DNA of 52,221 nt, taken from assembly GCF_035474595.1 (NCBI RefSeq), contig NZ_DATIND010000157.1:1-52221 (forward strand), given 5' to 3'. The position numbers and the translations under genes are program-made. Position 1 is the first letter of the stretch; each line of letters starts with the position of its first letter. The notes under the pieces are model-generated. The model was not told the DNA's origin. It was given only the letters and a program-made list of their open reading frames with translations, and did no database searches. Source of the stretch: Longimicrobium sp. GTDB taxonomy: Bacteria > Gemmatimonadota > Gemmatimonadetes > Longimicrobiales > Longimicrobiaceae. Shown in pieces: positions 1 through 8,108 of this stretch.

Positions 1-13
1 TGCGTTGAAGGTC

Positions 14-37
14 GCACTCACGCACTTCCGCACTCAC
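14..37 (-). repeat. octamer array at cupredoxin stop codon
   Basis: Short run of units of the GGAAGTGC / GTGAGTGC type. Read on the minus strand, the TGA stop of the cupredoxin gene is itself part of the first unit. The array may continue beyond the window start. Confidence 0.7.
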
Positions 38-447
38 CGCGCGACGACGGTGCCGAACATCCCCGTGTGGATGCTGCAGCGGTAGTGGTAGACGCCCGGC
101 GTGGCAAAGGTGCGCGTCACGCTGGTGTTCTGCGTCTCGGGGATGTCCGACGGCGGGTTGCCGGTGCTGCCGACGCCGCCGTAATCGCCGGGATTCGTGA
201 CGCCCTGCTGGAAGGTGACGGTGTGCGCCACCGACCCGAACGCGAACGTCACGTTCTCGCCTGCGTTCACCGCCACGGAATCCGGCGTGAAGGCCAGCGA
301 CGGGGTGGCGTTCACGGTGGCGGTGGAGTTGTTCGGCGGCGGGTTGTTGGGCCCGGTGGGGCCGCCGTTGTAGTTGTTTCCGCTTCCGTTGCCGCCGCCG
401 CAGGCCGCGATCATCACCACGCACGCAAGGACCAGGGGAGCTCGCAT
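34..447 (-). CDS. cupredoxin-domain lipoprotein
   Basis: Predicted exported type-1 copper (plastocyanin/azurin-like) protein of 137 residues. The ATG at 447 was chosen over the longer open frame because a GGAGG Shine-Dalgarno lies 7 bases upstream and the protein then begins with a lipoprotein signal, MRAPLVLACVVMIAACGGG, with lipobox I-A-A-C. A Gly/Asn/Pro-rich linker follows. The cupredoxin fold occupies the last ~85 residues, with the expected copper ligands: His in AHTV, then Cys, His and Met in CSIHTGM. Such proteins carry electrons at the membrane or cell surface; the partner is unknown because no oxidase or cytochrome gene is adjacent. It appears to be a single-gene unit, and its stop codon lies in a tandem octamer array. 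Confidence 0.85.
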   Translation of the reverse strand: MRAPLVLACVVMIAACGGGNGSGNNYNGGPTGPNNPPPNNSTATVNATPSLAFTPDSVAVNAGENVTFAFGSVAHTVTFQQGVTNPGDYGGVGSTGNPPSDIPETQNTSVTRTFATPGVYHYRCSIHTGMFGTVVAR

Positions 448-706
448 CGACGCCTCCAGAGCACGGGTGGACCGGCGCGCGCCAGGATAAGGCACGCGCA
501 TCTCCCTGCTCGCATGCCGCGCTCCGGTGTCCCCGCCGATCTTCCGCACATCGGAAGTCGTTGCAACACAATTCTATCGCCCCCAAAAGCCGGCTACGGC
601 AGGGCGAGGGCATTCGGCTGATTGCGATGCACCGTGTCCCATTGCGCCACACTCCGCCGAACCTCCCGCCGGATCTGGCCCCGATGCCGCAGAGTGAGCG
701 GATCAG

Positions 707-759
707 CCTCGCGCAGTTTGCGAGGCTTCCCGTAGTTGTTGCTGCGACTTCAGCCGCCG
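707..759 (+). repeat. dispersed repeat family A, copy 1
   Basis: Contains GCGAGGCTTCCCGTAGTTGT followed by TGCTGCGACTTCAGCCGCC. Two inverted copies lie at 18016-18071 and 26191-26247. Each has a hairpin around the GCCTCGC element and a second small hairpin around GCGACTTCAG-CGC, like a REP-type element. Confidence 0.8.
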
Positions 760-1059
760 GTGAGGAGGCCAGGGCTCACACGTGCGCTGCCGGACACGAT
801 CTTCCTCCCTCGCCCTCCGGCACCACCTACGCGAAGTCCGATCTCCGCAACGGATCGATCAGGGGGATGCTGATCCGATATCCGTCCGTTCCCGCACCAT
901 CCGCGATGCGAAAACAATCGGTAGATGCCGAGAGCACGCTCGATTCTACTTGATCGACGCAGTGGTCCTTCTGCAAAAAATCCGCGATACTCATCGCATG
1001 CCGAGCCCTCCACGGCTCGCCCGCAACAACGCGGATTCGATGCGGCCTCGACGAAACAG

Positions 1060-1090
1060 CGGCGGGCGATCCGTTGTGGATCGCCCGCCG
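1060..1090. terminator. perfect 13-bp hairpin, possible terminator
   Basis: Arms CGGCGGGCGATCC and GGATCGCCCGCCG enclose the loop GTTGT. It lies about 120 bases past the stop of the minus-strand HIRAN-like gene. There is no strong T tract, so termination is plausible but not certain. Confidence 0.45.
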
Positions 1091-1213
1091 CCGTTGGGGA
1101 GGACCGGCCTCGCCAAGGAGTCGCGCGGTTGCCCCGCGCGCTGCCATTTGATTGACGGGTTGCCCTCGAGGGGTCCCAATTTTTCGAGCGAGACCGGCCC
1201 GCTGCGATGTATA

Positions 1214-1555
1214 TTAGGCGGCGTTCGCCTGGAGGCAATGGACTTCGATGACCAGCCGCTTCCAGCTCGGCACGTCGTCGCCGCGCACGCGCACGGCGGT
1301 GGCCGTGGCGGCGCCGCCGCGCTGCAGCCACGGGGCGAGCCAGGCGTTCACCTCGGGCGGCAGATGGCCCACCGGATCGCCGCCCGCCATGTGCACCCAC
1401 ACGGCCGGGTCCTCTTCCATCGGCGGGTCCGGGATCAGGATCAGGCGGTCGCCCTGCTCCAGCTCGCGCACGTGGCTGGCCCGGTCACCGAATACGGTGC
1501 CATGCACGGTGCTGCGGAAAACCGGGGGCTTCGCGTCGGGAAGCGGTGGGATCAT
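1214..1555 (-). CDS. HIRAN-like domain protein
   Basis: Protein of 113 residues. The pattern F-x-S-T-V-H-G, a run E-L-E-Q-G-D-R-L-x-L-I-P-D-P, then D-P-x-A-V-W-V and G-H-L-P-P-E-V-N-A-W-L-A-P-W-L matches the layout of HIRAN domains (hydrophobic strand, 'gD.l.l..ep.N..D..Av.v', 'vGyl.....lAp.l'). HIRAN domains bind DNA ends or stalled forks when attached to helicases, or occur alone. The function of this stand-alone copy is inferred only from the fold. The ATG at 1555 has GAGGT upstream and removes a weak N-terminal extension; an earlier ATG at 1639 is the alternative. It is divergent from the cysteine desulfurase gene. Confidence 0.6.
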   Translation of the reverse strand: MIPPLPDAKPPVFRSTVHGTVFGDRASHVRELEQGDRLILIPDPPMEEDPAVWVHMAGGDPVGHLPPEVNAWLAPWLQRGGAATATAVRVRGDDVPSWKRLVIEVHCLQANAA

Positions 1556-1701
1556 GAGACCTCGATGGATGGATCGGCTGGCTCTCCCGAATGTATCACC
1601 GCGTACACGGCCGCTCAAGCTTTTTGTAAGCGATTGCATCACCGTCAGATAAATCTCCTCGGACGCGTCCCGTCCGGGGGTGCGGAAGGGGTCGCGGAGC
1701 G

Positions 1702-2850
1702 ATGACGGAAGCACCCATCTACCTGGATTACGCCGCCTCGGCGCCCGTCCGCCCCGAGGCGCGCGACGCCATGCTCCCCTTCCTCGACGGCCGCTGGGGG
1801 AACCCCTCCAGCCTCCACCGCTGGGGGCGCGAGGCGCGCGCCGCGCTCGAGGACGCGCGCGCCCGCCTGGCCCGCGTGATCGGCGCGTCGCCCGCGGAGA
1901 TCGTGTTCACCCGCGCGGGCACCGAGGCCGACGCCCTGGCTATCCTCGGCCGCGCGCGGACCGTTCCCGGCGCGCCGGTCGCCGTCACCGCCATCGAGCA
2001 CAAGGCGGTGCTGGCCAGCGCGCACGCCGCCGCCGACGAGGGCGCGCCGCTCATCCTCCTTCCCGTCGACCCGAACGGCGTGGTGGAGATGGCGGCGGTC
2101 GATGCCGCGCTGGAGCGGAAGCCCGCCGTGCTTTCGGTGATGTGGGCCAACAACGAAGTCGGGGTGATGCAGCCGGTGCGCGAGGTCGCGGAGCGCTGCC
2201 GGGCCGCGGGCGTGGTCTTCCACTCCGACGCCGTGCAGGCGCTGGGGAAGGTGCCCGTGCGCGTGGACCAGGTCGCCGCGGACCTGCTGGCGTTCAGCGC
2301 GCACAAGGTGGGCGGCCCCAAGGGGATCGGCGCGCTCTACGTCCGCCGGGGGACGCGGCTGAAGCCGCTCCTCTTCGGCGGCGGGCAGGAGCGCGGCCTC
2401 CGCCCGGGGACGGAGGACGTGGCCGGCGCGGTGGGCTTCGCCGCGGCGGCCGAGGCCGTGGAGGCGGCGCGCGAGGGGGCGATGTCGCGCATCGGCGCGC
2501 TGCGCGACCGGCTGGAGGCGGGGCTGCTCGAGCGCGTTCCCGGCCTGGTGGTGAACGCCGCCGGGGCGCCGCGCCTGCCGACGGTGAGCAACGTCTCCGT
2601 CCCCGGCGCGGACCCCGAGGCGCTGCTGGTGTCGCTGGACCTGCAGGGGATCGCCGTCTCCTCCGGCTCGGCGTGCTCCAGCGGCGCGGTGGAGCCCAGC
2701 CACGTCCTCACCGCGATGGGCATCCCCGCCGACCTGGCGGGCCCGTCCGTCCGCTTCTCCCTGGGCTGGGGAACGACGGACGAGGAGATCGATCGTGTGC
2801 TGGACATCTTCACCGCCGTCGCCGAGCGCGTACGCTCGCTTGCTGGTTGA
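1702..2850 (+). CDS. cysteine desulfurase (NifS/IscS family)
   Basis: PLP-dependent class V aminotransferase-fold enzyme of 382 residues that takes sulfur from L-cysteine as a persulfide and passes it to Fe-S or thio-modification pathways. Seen in the sequence: the N-terminal YLDYAASAP, the PLP-binding lysine K202 in SAHKVGGPKG, the H174-S-D aspartate segment, and the catalytic Cys325 in SSGSACSSGAVEPS. The spacing and the SACSSG loop fit group I NifS/IscS rather than SufS. mnmA, which needs this kind of sulfur donor for s2U34, lies 570 bases downstream on the same strand, so a role in tRNA thiolation is a reasonable inference. No IscU or IscR gene is adjacent. Confidence 0.93.
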   Translation: MTEAPIYLDYAASAPVRPEARDAMLPFLDGRWGNPSSLHRWGREARAALEDARARLARVIGASPAEIVFTRAGTEADALAILGRARTVPGAPVAVTAIEHKAVLASAHAAADEGAPLILLPVDPNGVVEMAAVDAALERKPAVLSVMWANNEVGVMQPVREVAERCRAAGVVFHSDAVQALGKVPVRVDQVAADLLAFSAHKVGGPKGIGALYVRRGTRLKPLLFGGGQERGLRPGTEDVAGAVGFAAAAEAVEAAREGAMSRIGALRDRLEAGLLERVPGLVVNAAGAPRLPTVSNVSVPGADPEALLVSLDLQGIAVSSGSACSSGAVEPSHVLTAMGIPADLAGPSVRFSLGWGTTDEEIDRVLDIFTAVAERVRSLAG

Positions 2851-3328
2851 TCGGCATCCACGTCTCTCGATCTACATCTCCCAACTCAGTGCCGCATCGA
2901 CGGTCGAGGAGTACCTGGCCGAGCTTCCCGAGGACCGCCGCGCCGCGATCTCCACCGTGCGCGACACGGTGCTCCGCCATCTGCCCGCCGGCTACCGCGA
3001 GGGGATGGCCTGGGGGATGATCGGCTGGTGCGTGCCGCTGGAGGCGTATCCGGACACGTACAACGGGCAGCCGCTGTCGTTCGTGTCCCTAGCGGCGCAG
3101 AAGAATTACAACGCGCTGTACCTGACCTGCGTGTACGGCGACCCCGAGCGCGAGCGGCGGCTGCGCGACGCGTTCGCGGCCGCCGGGAAGAAGCTGGACA
3201 TGGGCAAGTCGTGCATCCGCTTCAGGTCGCCCGACGACCTGCCGCTGGACGCCATCGGCCAGTTGATCGCCGACACGCCGCCTCACGCCCTGATCGCGCG
3301 CCACGAAGCCGTGCACCCGCGGAGATGA
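2840..3328 (+). CDS. DUF1801-family protein
   Basis: About 160 residues. The core from STVEEYLAELPEDRRAAI through WGMIGW, the GQPLSFVSLAAQKNYNALYL segment and the closing GKSCIRFRSPDDLPLDAI is typical of DUF1801 (YdhG-like) proteins, whose biochemical role is not established. The start is uncertain. The TTG at 2840 overlaps the desulfurase gene by 11 bases. A GTG at 2795 has a better-spaced GAGGAG but would add a 15-residue proline/serine-rich tail and a 56-base overlap. The overlap suggests translational coupling with the cysteine desulfurase. Confidence 0.75.
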   Translation: MLVDRHPRLSIYISQLSAASTVEEYLAELPEDRRAAISTVRDTVLRHLPAGYREGMAWGMIGWCVPLEAYPDTYNGQPLSFVSLAAQKNYNALYLTCVYGDPERERRLRDAFAAAGKKLDMGKSCIRFRSPDDLPLDAIGQLIADTPPHALIARHEAVHPRR

Positions 3329-3422
3329 GAGGGCATCGACTCGGGCGCCGGCCGCACCGATCGGCCGCAGCGGGGTACGAGCGGCGGCGTATCGCAAACG
3401 GCTGAACCGCACGGAACTGGAG

Positions 3423-4535
3423 ATGGAGAAGAAGACGGTCCTCGTCGCCATGTCGGGCGGCGTGGACAGCTCGGTGGCGGCGGCGCTGCTCGTGGAGCAG
3501 GGGCACACCGTGATCGGCGTGACCATGAAGACGTTCTGCTACCAGGACGCGGAGGCCGAGCTCACCGGCCCCACGCGCTCCTGCTGCGGGCTGGACGGCA
3601 TCATGGACGCGCGGCAGGTGGCCGACCGCCTGGGGATCGCGCACTACGTGTTCGACGTGGAGCGCGAGTTCACCCGCGACGTCATCGACGACTTCGTCCA
3701 GGAGTACGCCGCCGGGCGCACCCCCAACCCGTGCGTGCGCTGCAACGGCAACACCAAGTTCCGCGACCTGCTGCGCCGCGGCCGCATGCTGGGCTGCGAC
3801 GCCATCGCCACCGGCCATTACGCGCGGATGGGGATCGATGAGGCCGGGCGCCCCCTGCTGCTGCGCGGCGTGGACGCCGACAAGGACCAGAGCTACTTCC
3901 TCTGGGCGCTCCCGCCGGAGATCCTGCCGCAGCTGATGTTCCCGCTCGGCGAGCTCACCAAGCCGCGCGTGCGCGAGATCGCCCGCGATCTCGGTCTCGT
4001 CACCGCCGACAAGCCGGAGAGCATGGAGATCTGCTTCGTCCCCGACGGCAACTATCCGCGCTTCCTGCAGAAGCGGCTGGGCGCCGGACACGCCGCGCTG
4101 GCTCCGGGCGCGATGGTGACGACGGCGGGCGAGGTGGTCGGCGAGCACGACGGCTACGCGCGCTACACCGTGGGCCAGCGCCGCGGCCTGGGCGGCGGGC
4201 GCCCGCTCCCGCTCTACGTCATCGGCACCCGCCCCGGGCGCCGCGAGGTGGTGGTGGGCACGATGGAGGAGCTGCATCGCCCCGGCGTCACCATCGGCGA
4301 GCTGAACTGGCTCGCACCGCCGCCGGCGGTGGGCGACGCCGTGCAGGTGCAGATCCGCCACCGCGCGAAGGCGGTGGACGCCACGGTCGCGTCGGTCGAT
4401 GAAGATGCGGTCACGCTCCGTTTCGCCACGCCGCAGCGCGCCGTCTCCCCCGGCCAGAGCGCGGTGATGTTCGCCGGCGACGTGGTGCTGGGCGGCGGCC
4501 GCATCGCCGGCGGCGATCCCGCCGCAGGCGAGTGA
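3423..4535 (+). CDS. mnmA: tRNA-specific 2-thiouridylase MnmA
   Basis: ATP-dependent enzyme of 370 residues that thiolates U34 in tRNAs for Lys, Glu and Gln (the s2 part of mnm5s2U). The N-terminal PP-loop is SGGVDSS (residues 11-17). The two catalytic cysteines are Cys104 in NPCVRCN and Cys204 in EICFVPDGNY, and the central GHYAR and KDQSYFLW blocks are typical. Length fits the family (~360). The start ATG sits directly after ACTGGAG, so the ribosome site is close. The neighbouring cysteine desulfurase is a likely sulfur source. A strong hairpin ends the unit. Confidence 0.96.
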   Translation: MEKKTVLVAMSGGVDSSVAAALLVEQGHTVIGVTMKTFCYQDAEAELTGPTRSCCGLDGIMDARQVADRLGIAHYVFDVEREFTRDVIDDFVQEYAAGRTPNPCVRCNGNTKFRDLLRRGRMLGCDAIATGHYARMGIDEAGRPLLLRGVDADKDQSYFLWALPPEILPQLMFPLGELTKPRVREIARDLGLVTADKPESMEICFVPDGNYPRFLQKRLGAGHAALAPGAMVTTAGEVVGEHDGYARYTVGQRRGLGGGRPLPLYVIGTRPGRREVVVGTMEELHRPGVTIGELNWLAPPPAVGDAVQVQIRHRAKAVDATVASVDEDAVTLRFATPQRAVSPGQSAVMFAGDVVLGGGRIAGGDPAAGE

Positions 4536-4565
4536 CCCGCCGATCATCACGGGCCATGGCGGTGG

Positions 4566-4613
4566 CGCGAACGACGAGCCCGGCCCCCTGACCAGGGAGC
4601 CGGGCTCGTTCGC
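4566..4613. terminator. bidirectional hairpin terminator between mnmA and a minus-strand gene
   Basis: Arms GCGAAC..CGAGCCCGGC and GCCGGGCTCGTTCGC fold with a two-base bulge. It lies between the convergent mnmA and the small secreted-protein gene and can serve both. Confidence 0.75.
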
Positions 4614-4628
4614 GTCATCGCCCCCGCG

Positions 4629-4895
4629 CTACTTCTGCACGTCGCAATCGAGCGGGACCGATTCCGAGTAGATGGACGTGGTGCCCCACCACTGCTGATA
4701 CTTGAGATCGCAACCCATCTCACCCTCGCCGACGAGGGTGCCGTACGACCCGTCCGCGTAGAAATAGTAGTGCTGTGGCGCCGGAAGTCGGGCGACCGCC
4801 CTCACCGCCGCGGGCGCGGCAGCCGAAGCGGTGAGCAGGGCCACCAGTGCGGCAGCCATGCGGCGGCGCGAAACGTCGCGGATGCGATGCAGCAT
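4629..4895 (-). CDS. small secreted protein, function unknown
   Basis: 88 residues. A basic N-terminus (MLHRIRDVSRRR) and the hydrophobic stretch AAALVALLTASAAAPAAVRA form a Sec signal peptide. The mature part is about 55 residues, rich in Tyr, Trp and Gly, with two cysteines (GCDLKYQQWWG and PLDCDV) that could form one disulfide. It resembles small DUF6289-like exported peptides annotated in this group, but that assignment is from memory and tentative. The start is supported by GGAGAGG upstream. It is a single-gene unit ending at the shared terminator. Confidence 0.65.
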   Translation of the reverse strand: MLHRIRDVSRRRMAAALVALLTASAAAPAAVRAVARLPAPQHYYFYADGSYGTLVGEGEMGCDLKYQQWWGTTSIYSESVPLDCDVQK

Positions 4896-5174
4896 ACGTC
4901 CCTCTCCTCCCCGTCAGGGTGAAAGCATCCCGCACCCCGGCCACCGGCGGAAGAGGCTTCCGCGCCTGGACGAGGGTCGGGTGGGACGGCTGCGCAGCCG
5001 GTATGGATCGTAACCGATCGCCACACTTCCCGTCAATACATATCCGGCGTTCGTCCGAACGTCACGCTCATCTTCCCACGTCCGCGTGTCCCCGGCGGCT
5101 GGACGCAGTAGATTCCCCGCGCGCGGCCCGGCATCCCACCCGTGCGGCCGCACCCACCCCGCATCGCCCACCCG

Positions 5175-6227
5175 ATGAACGAGTCGAGACGCAACATCCT
5201 GCTGTACCTGCTGGGCGGCGCATCCGTCGTGATCATCACGGCAGGGCTGCGCGAATCGGCGGGATGGCTGAACCCCGTGCTGATGGCCGGCTTCCTGGCG
5301 CTCCTGCTGCAGCCGCTGGTGGTGCGCCTGCGCAAGCTGGGCGTGGCCGGCGGCGGCGCGGTGGCGCTGGTGGTGTTCGCGCTGGTGATCGCGGGGCTGC
5401 TGCTGGCGGGCTTCGTGGGCGTGTCCATGCGCCAGGTGGCCGGCGAGCTCCCCGGCTACAGCGAGCGGATGCAGGGGCTGATGCGCTCCATCACCGGGAT
5501 GCTGTCGGCGCGCGGCATCGACGCCGGCCAGTACCTGGACAACGCGCTGCAGGGGCCGCAGCTGGGGCGCATGCTGCTGGGCGTGGTCGGCGCCATCGCC
5601 ACCACCTTCGGCAACATGCTGCTCACCCTCTTCATCTTCGCCTTCATGCTGGGCGGGATGTGGGAGATGGAGCGCCGCGCCAGCAGGCGCGCGCGCGACC
5701 ACAGCCCGCTGGCGGCGCGGTTCCTGGCGTTCTCGGACACGCTGCGCGGGTACATCGGCGTGCGCGCGGTGCTGGGGCTGGTGGCCGCGGTGCTGGACTA
5801 CATCGTCCTGCTCGTCCTGGGCGTGGACCACGCGCTGCTCTGGGCGGTGCTGTCGTTCATCCTGAGCTTCGTGCCGAACATCGGGTTCACGCTTTCGCTG
5901 GTGCCGCCCACGCTGCTGGCCCTGCTGGAGGGCGGGTGGGTCCCCGCGCTGATCGTGTTCGCCGCGTACAACATCATCAACACGGTGATCGACAACGTGA
6001 TCGGACCGCGCTTCGTGGGGAAGCAGATGCAGATCTCCGCGCTGCTCAGCTTCCTGTCGGTGATCTTCTGGGCCTGGGTGCTGGGCCCGACCGGCGCGAT
6101 CCTGGCCGTGCCGCTGACGGTGCTCGTGCGTGACCTCACCTTCGGCCCCGCCGACCCGCCCGACATCGCCCCGCCCCAACCGGTGAAGTCGTCCACCGTT
6201 TCGGCGAGTGCCGGCACCGCGGGATAA
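5175..6227 (+). CDS. AI-2E family transporter (PerM/TqsA-like)
   Basis: Polytopic membrane protein of 350 residues with the AI-2E transporter family layout: two early transmembrane helices (LLYLLGGASVVIITAGL and PVLMAGFLALLLQPLVV), a third near LVVFALVIAGLLLAGFVG, a soluble middle segment, then a C-terminal group with the conserved FIFAFMLGG, VPNIGFTLSLVPP and NIINTVIDNVIGPRFVGK blocks. Family members include autoinducer-2 exporters and putative ion or small-molecule permeases, so the substrate cannot be set from sequence. ATG 5175 begins a normal MNESRRN terminus; an in-frame GTG at 5142 adds only a proline-rich stretch. No clear Shine-Dalgarno is seen. Confidence 0.87.
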   Translation: MNESRRNILLYLLGGASVVIITAGLRESAGWLNPVLMAGFLALLLQPLVVRLRKLGVAGGGAVALVVFALVIAGLLLAGFVGVSMRQVAGELPGYSERMQGLMRSITGMLSARGIDAGQYLDNALQGPQLGRMLLGVVGAIATTFGNMLLTLFIFAFMLGGMWEMERRASRRARDHSPLAARFLAFSDTLRGYIGVRAVLGLVAAVLDYIVLLVLGVDHALLWAVLSFILSFVPNIGFTLSLVPPTLLALLEGGWVPALIVFAAYNIINTVIDNVIGPRFVGKQMQISALLSFLSVIFWAWVLGPTGAILAVPLTVLVRDLTFGPADPPDIAPPQPVKSSTVSASAGTAG

Positions 6228-6250
6228 AGCCGTACGCGGATTCCCGAGAT

Positions 6251-6489
6251 GACGTCATCCCGAGATGACGTCATCCTGAGGCCGGCCACGCTGTAACGTA
6301 CGCATGTGCAAGTGCTTGCAGGCCGAAGGATCCATAGCCTGATCCGCACGTGAGGCGTCGCTTCGCACGGATCGCGACCAAGGGAGTCATCTCACGGTCC
6401 ACAGCGGACGTGCGAAACGGGCTATGGATCCTTCGGCCTGCCGTCCTCGGTGTACGCAGATTCGTCGGGGCCGGCCTCAGGATGACGTC
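6251..6489. repeat. family C repeat, inverted double copy
   Basis: Two family-C half units face each other. The left half begins GACGTCATCCTGAGGCCGGC and reaches AGGCCGAAGGATCCATAG; the right half is the reverse, ending GGCCTCAGGATGACGTC. A second GACGTCATCC partial copy leads the left end. The whole forms a ~240-base palindromic element between the AI-2E gene and the dnaJ unit. Confidence 0.85.
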
Positions 6490-6528
6490 TTTGTGCGCTT
6501 TTATGCAGAGGTGATTGCGATGCGAACG

Positions 6529-6562
6529 AAAGCCCGGAGCGCGTCCTGGCGCTCCGGGCTTT
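6529..6562 (-). terminator. terminator of grpE-dnaJ unit
   Basis: Perfect 14-bp stem AAAGCCCGGAGCGC / GCGCTCCGGGCTTT with loop GTCCTG. It lies just downstream of the last minus-strand gene of the unit. Confidence 0.75.
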
Positions 6563-6610
6563 GCTGCATCGATGAAGTCCACGAAGGAGATGCGGATCAG
6601 GAGATGGAGA

Positions 6611-6844
6611 TCAGTCCAGCTCTCGCGAGCTTCGCAGCATCTCCCTCAGCTGCTTTTCGTCGTACTCGACGACCTGCTCCTCGGCGGCGGCCTCGTTGCC
6701 GGGGCGCTCGACGTAGCGCGGCGGGCGGTTGGGGTCCGACAGGCAGTTGAACACGATCCGCGGCCGGACCGAGAAGCCGAATTTGCCGCTGGAGGCGAAC
6801 GCCTCCCACGTCATCAGGCTCTCGTCGGTGAAGGTGTGGCTCAT
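6611..6844 (-). CDS. small conserved hypothetical protein
   Basis: 77-residue soluble protein with no recognised domain. It begins MSHTFTDESLMTWEAFASSG, has a Pro/Arg patch (SDPNRPPRYVERPG) and ends in an acidic-basic helix (EEQVVEYDEKQLREMLRSS). The codon use matches real genes here, and it sits 61 bases after the dnaJ stop on the same strand, before the terminator, so it is probably the last gene of the chaperone transcript. A weak GGAAG precedes the ATG. Confidence 0.6.
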   Translation of the reverse strand: MSHTFTDESLMTWEAFASSGKFGFSVRPRIVFNCLSDPNRPPRYVERPGNEAAAEEQVVEYDEKQLREMLRSSRELD

Positions 6845-6868
6845 CGTCTTCCGCTCTCCGTCTCCGTC

Positions 6869-6903
6869 GTTCCGTACTCTCGTGCTTCCGTACTTTCGTA
6901 CCG
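6869..6903 (-). repeat. octamer array after dnaJ stop
   Basis: Units of the GTACGAAA/GTACGGAA type, read on the minus strand, begin two bases past the dnaJ stop codon and run to the small gene downstream. Confidence 0.7.
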
Positions 6904-6905
6904 GT

Positions 6906-8048
6906 TCAGTGGCGCAGCCCCGCCGCCGAGGCGAAATCCTCGAACTGCTTGCGCTGCTCGTCGGTCAGCTCGTCGGGGACGGTGACCTCCACACGCACGT
7001 ACTGGTCCCCGCGCCGGCCGCCCTTCTCCACCCCCTGCCCCTTGATGCGGAACTTGGTGCCGCTCTGCGTGCCGGGGGGGACGCGGAGCACCACGCCCTT
7101 GCCGTCCACCGTGCGCACCTTGATCTTCGACCCGAGCACCGCCTGGGCCACGTTGATCGGCACCGTCGACTGCAGGTCCAAGCCGTCGCGGGAGAAGAAC
7201 TTGTCGGGCGTCACGCGCACGTTGATCAGCAGGTCGCCCGCCGGGCCGCCCGCCGCCCCCTTCTCGCCCTGCCCCGCGATGCGCACCTTGGAGCCGTTGT
7301 CGACGCCGGCGGGGATCTGCACGTTCACCGTCTTCTGCTCGCGGATCTGCCCCTGCCCGTGGCAGTTGGCGCACGGCTCCTGCGGAACCTTCCCGCGGCC
7401 GTAGCAGTTGGGGCACGGGCGGGTGACGCCGAATCCCCCCTGCCCGAAGGTGATCGTTCCCGAGCCCTTGCACTCCGGGCAGGTGATGATCGGCGTCCCC
7501 GGTTTGGCGCCGCTCCCGGCGCAGACGGGGCAGTCCTCCGTCACCGGGAGGGTGACGGTGAGGGTGCCGCCGCGCGCCGCGGTCTTGAAGGGGATCTCGA
7601 CCTGGTACTCGATGTTCTCGCCGCGCTGCGGGCCCGCGGCGCGCCCGGCCGTGCCCGCGCCGGGGCCGGTGCCGCCGCGGCGCCGGCCGAAGTCGAAGAT
7701 CGAGCCGAAGATGTCGCCCAGCCCGCCGAAGTCCAGGTCGTCGAAGGTGGCCCCCCCGGCGCCGGCGGGGCCGCCCGGCCGCGCGCCGCCGCCCGGGCGG
7801 AAGCCGCCCAGGCCGCCGAACGCGCCCAGCTTGCGCATCTGGTCGTACTGCTTGCGCTTGTCCTCGTCGCTCAGCACCGCGTAGGCCTCGGAGATCTCCT
7901 TGAACTTCTCCGCGGCCGCCGCGTTGTCGGGGTTCGCGTCGGGGTGGTACTGCTTGGCCAGCTTGCGGTACGCCTTCTTGATCTCGTCGGGCTTGGCGTT
8001 CTCGGGCACGCCCAGCACGCGGTAGAAGTCCTTCGTAGGGGTCGCCAT
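6906..8048 (-). CDS. dnaJ: molecular chaperone DnaJ
   Basis: Hsp40 co-chaperone of 380 residues that stimulates DnaK ATPase and delivers unfolded clients. The J domain covers residues 1-70 with HPD at 35-37. A long Gly/Phe/Pro-rich linker follows (about 73-140). The zinc domain (173-234) has four CxxCxGxG-type repeats: [24 protein letters not shown] and CANCHGQG. The C-terminal client-binding and dimerisation region is complete. This is a full type I DnaJ. grpE is 60 bases upstream on the same strand; dnaK is not in the window. Confidence 0.97.
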   Translation of the reverse strand: MATPTKDFYRVLGVPENAKPDEIKKAYRKLAKQYHPDANPDNAAAAEKFKEISEAYAVLSDEDKRKQYDQMRKLGAFGGLGGFRPGGGARPGGPAGAGGATFDDLDFGGLGDIFGSIFDFGRRRGGTGPGAGTAGRAAGPQRGENIEYQVEIPFKTAARGGTLTVTLPVTEDCPVCAGSGAKPGTPIITCPECKGSGTITFGQGGFGVTRPCPNCYGRGKVPQEPCANCHGQGQIREQKTVNVQIPAGVDNGSKVRIAGQGEKGAAGGPAGDLLINVRVTPDKFFSRDGLDLQSTVPINVAQAVLGSKIKVRTVDGKGVVLRVPPGTQSGTKFRIKGQGVEKGGRRGDQYVRVEVTVPDELTDEQRKQFEDFASAAGLRH

Positions 8049-8108
8049 TGGTCTCGGAACTTTATCTCTTGAGCGCGGCCGGAAGGCGCGGCCGCCGCCG
8101 AACGCCGG

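Larger units (their letters stand above)
448..1213. other. gene-poor spacer
   Basis: About 770 bases between the cupredoxin start and the HIRAN-like gene stop. The open frames here have no recognisable domains and overlap on both strands, so none is called. Visible content is one family-A hairpin repeat (707-759) and a perfect hairpin (1060-1090). Confidence 0.6.

Noticed and set aside
561-953. Small frames in the 448-1213 spacer
   Set aside because: No domain, no ribosome site, and they run through a family A repeat and a hairpin.
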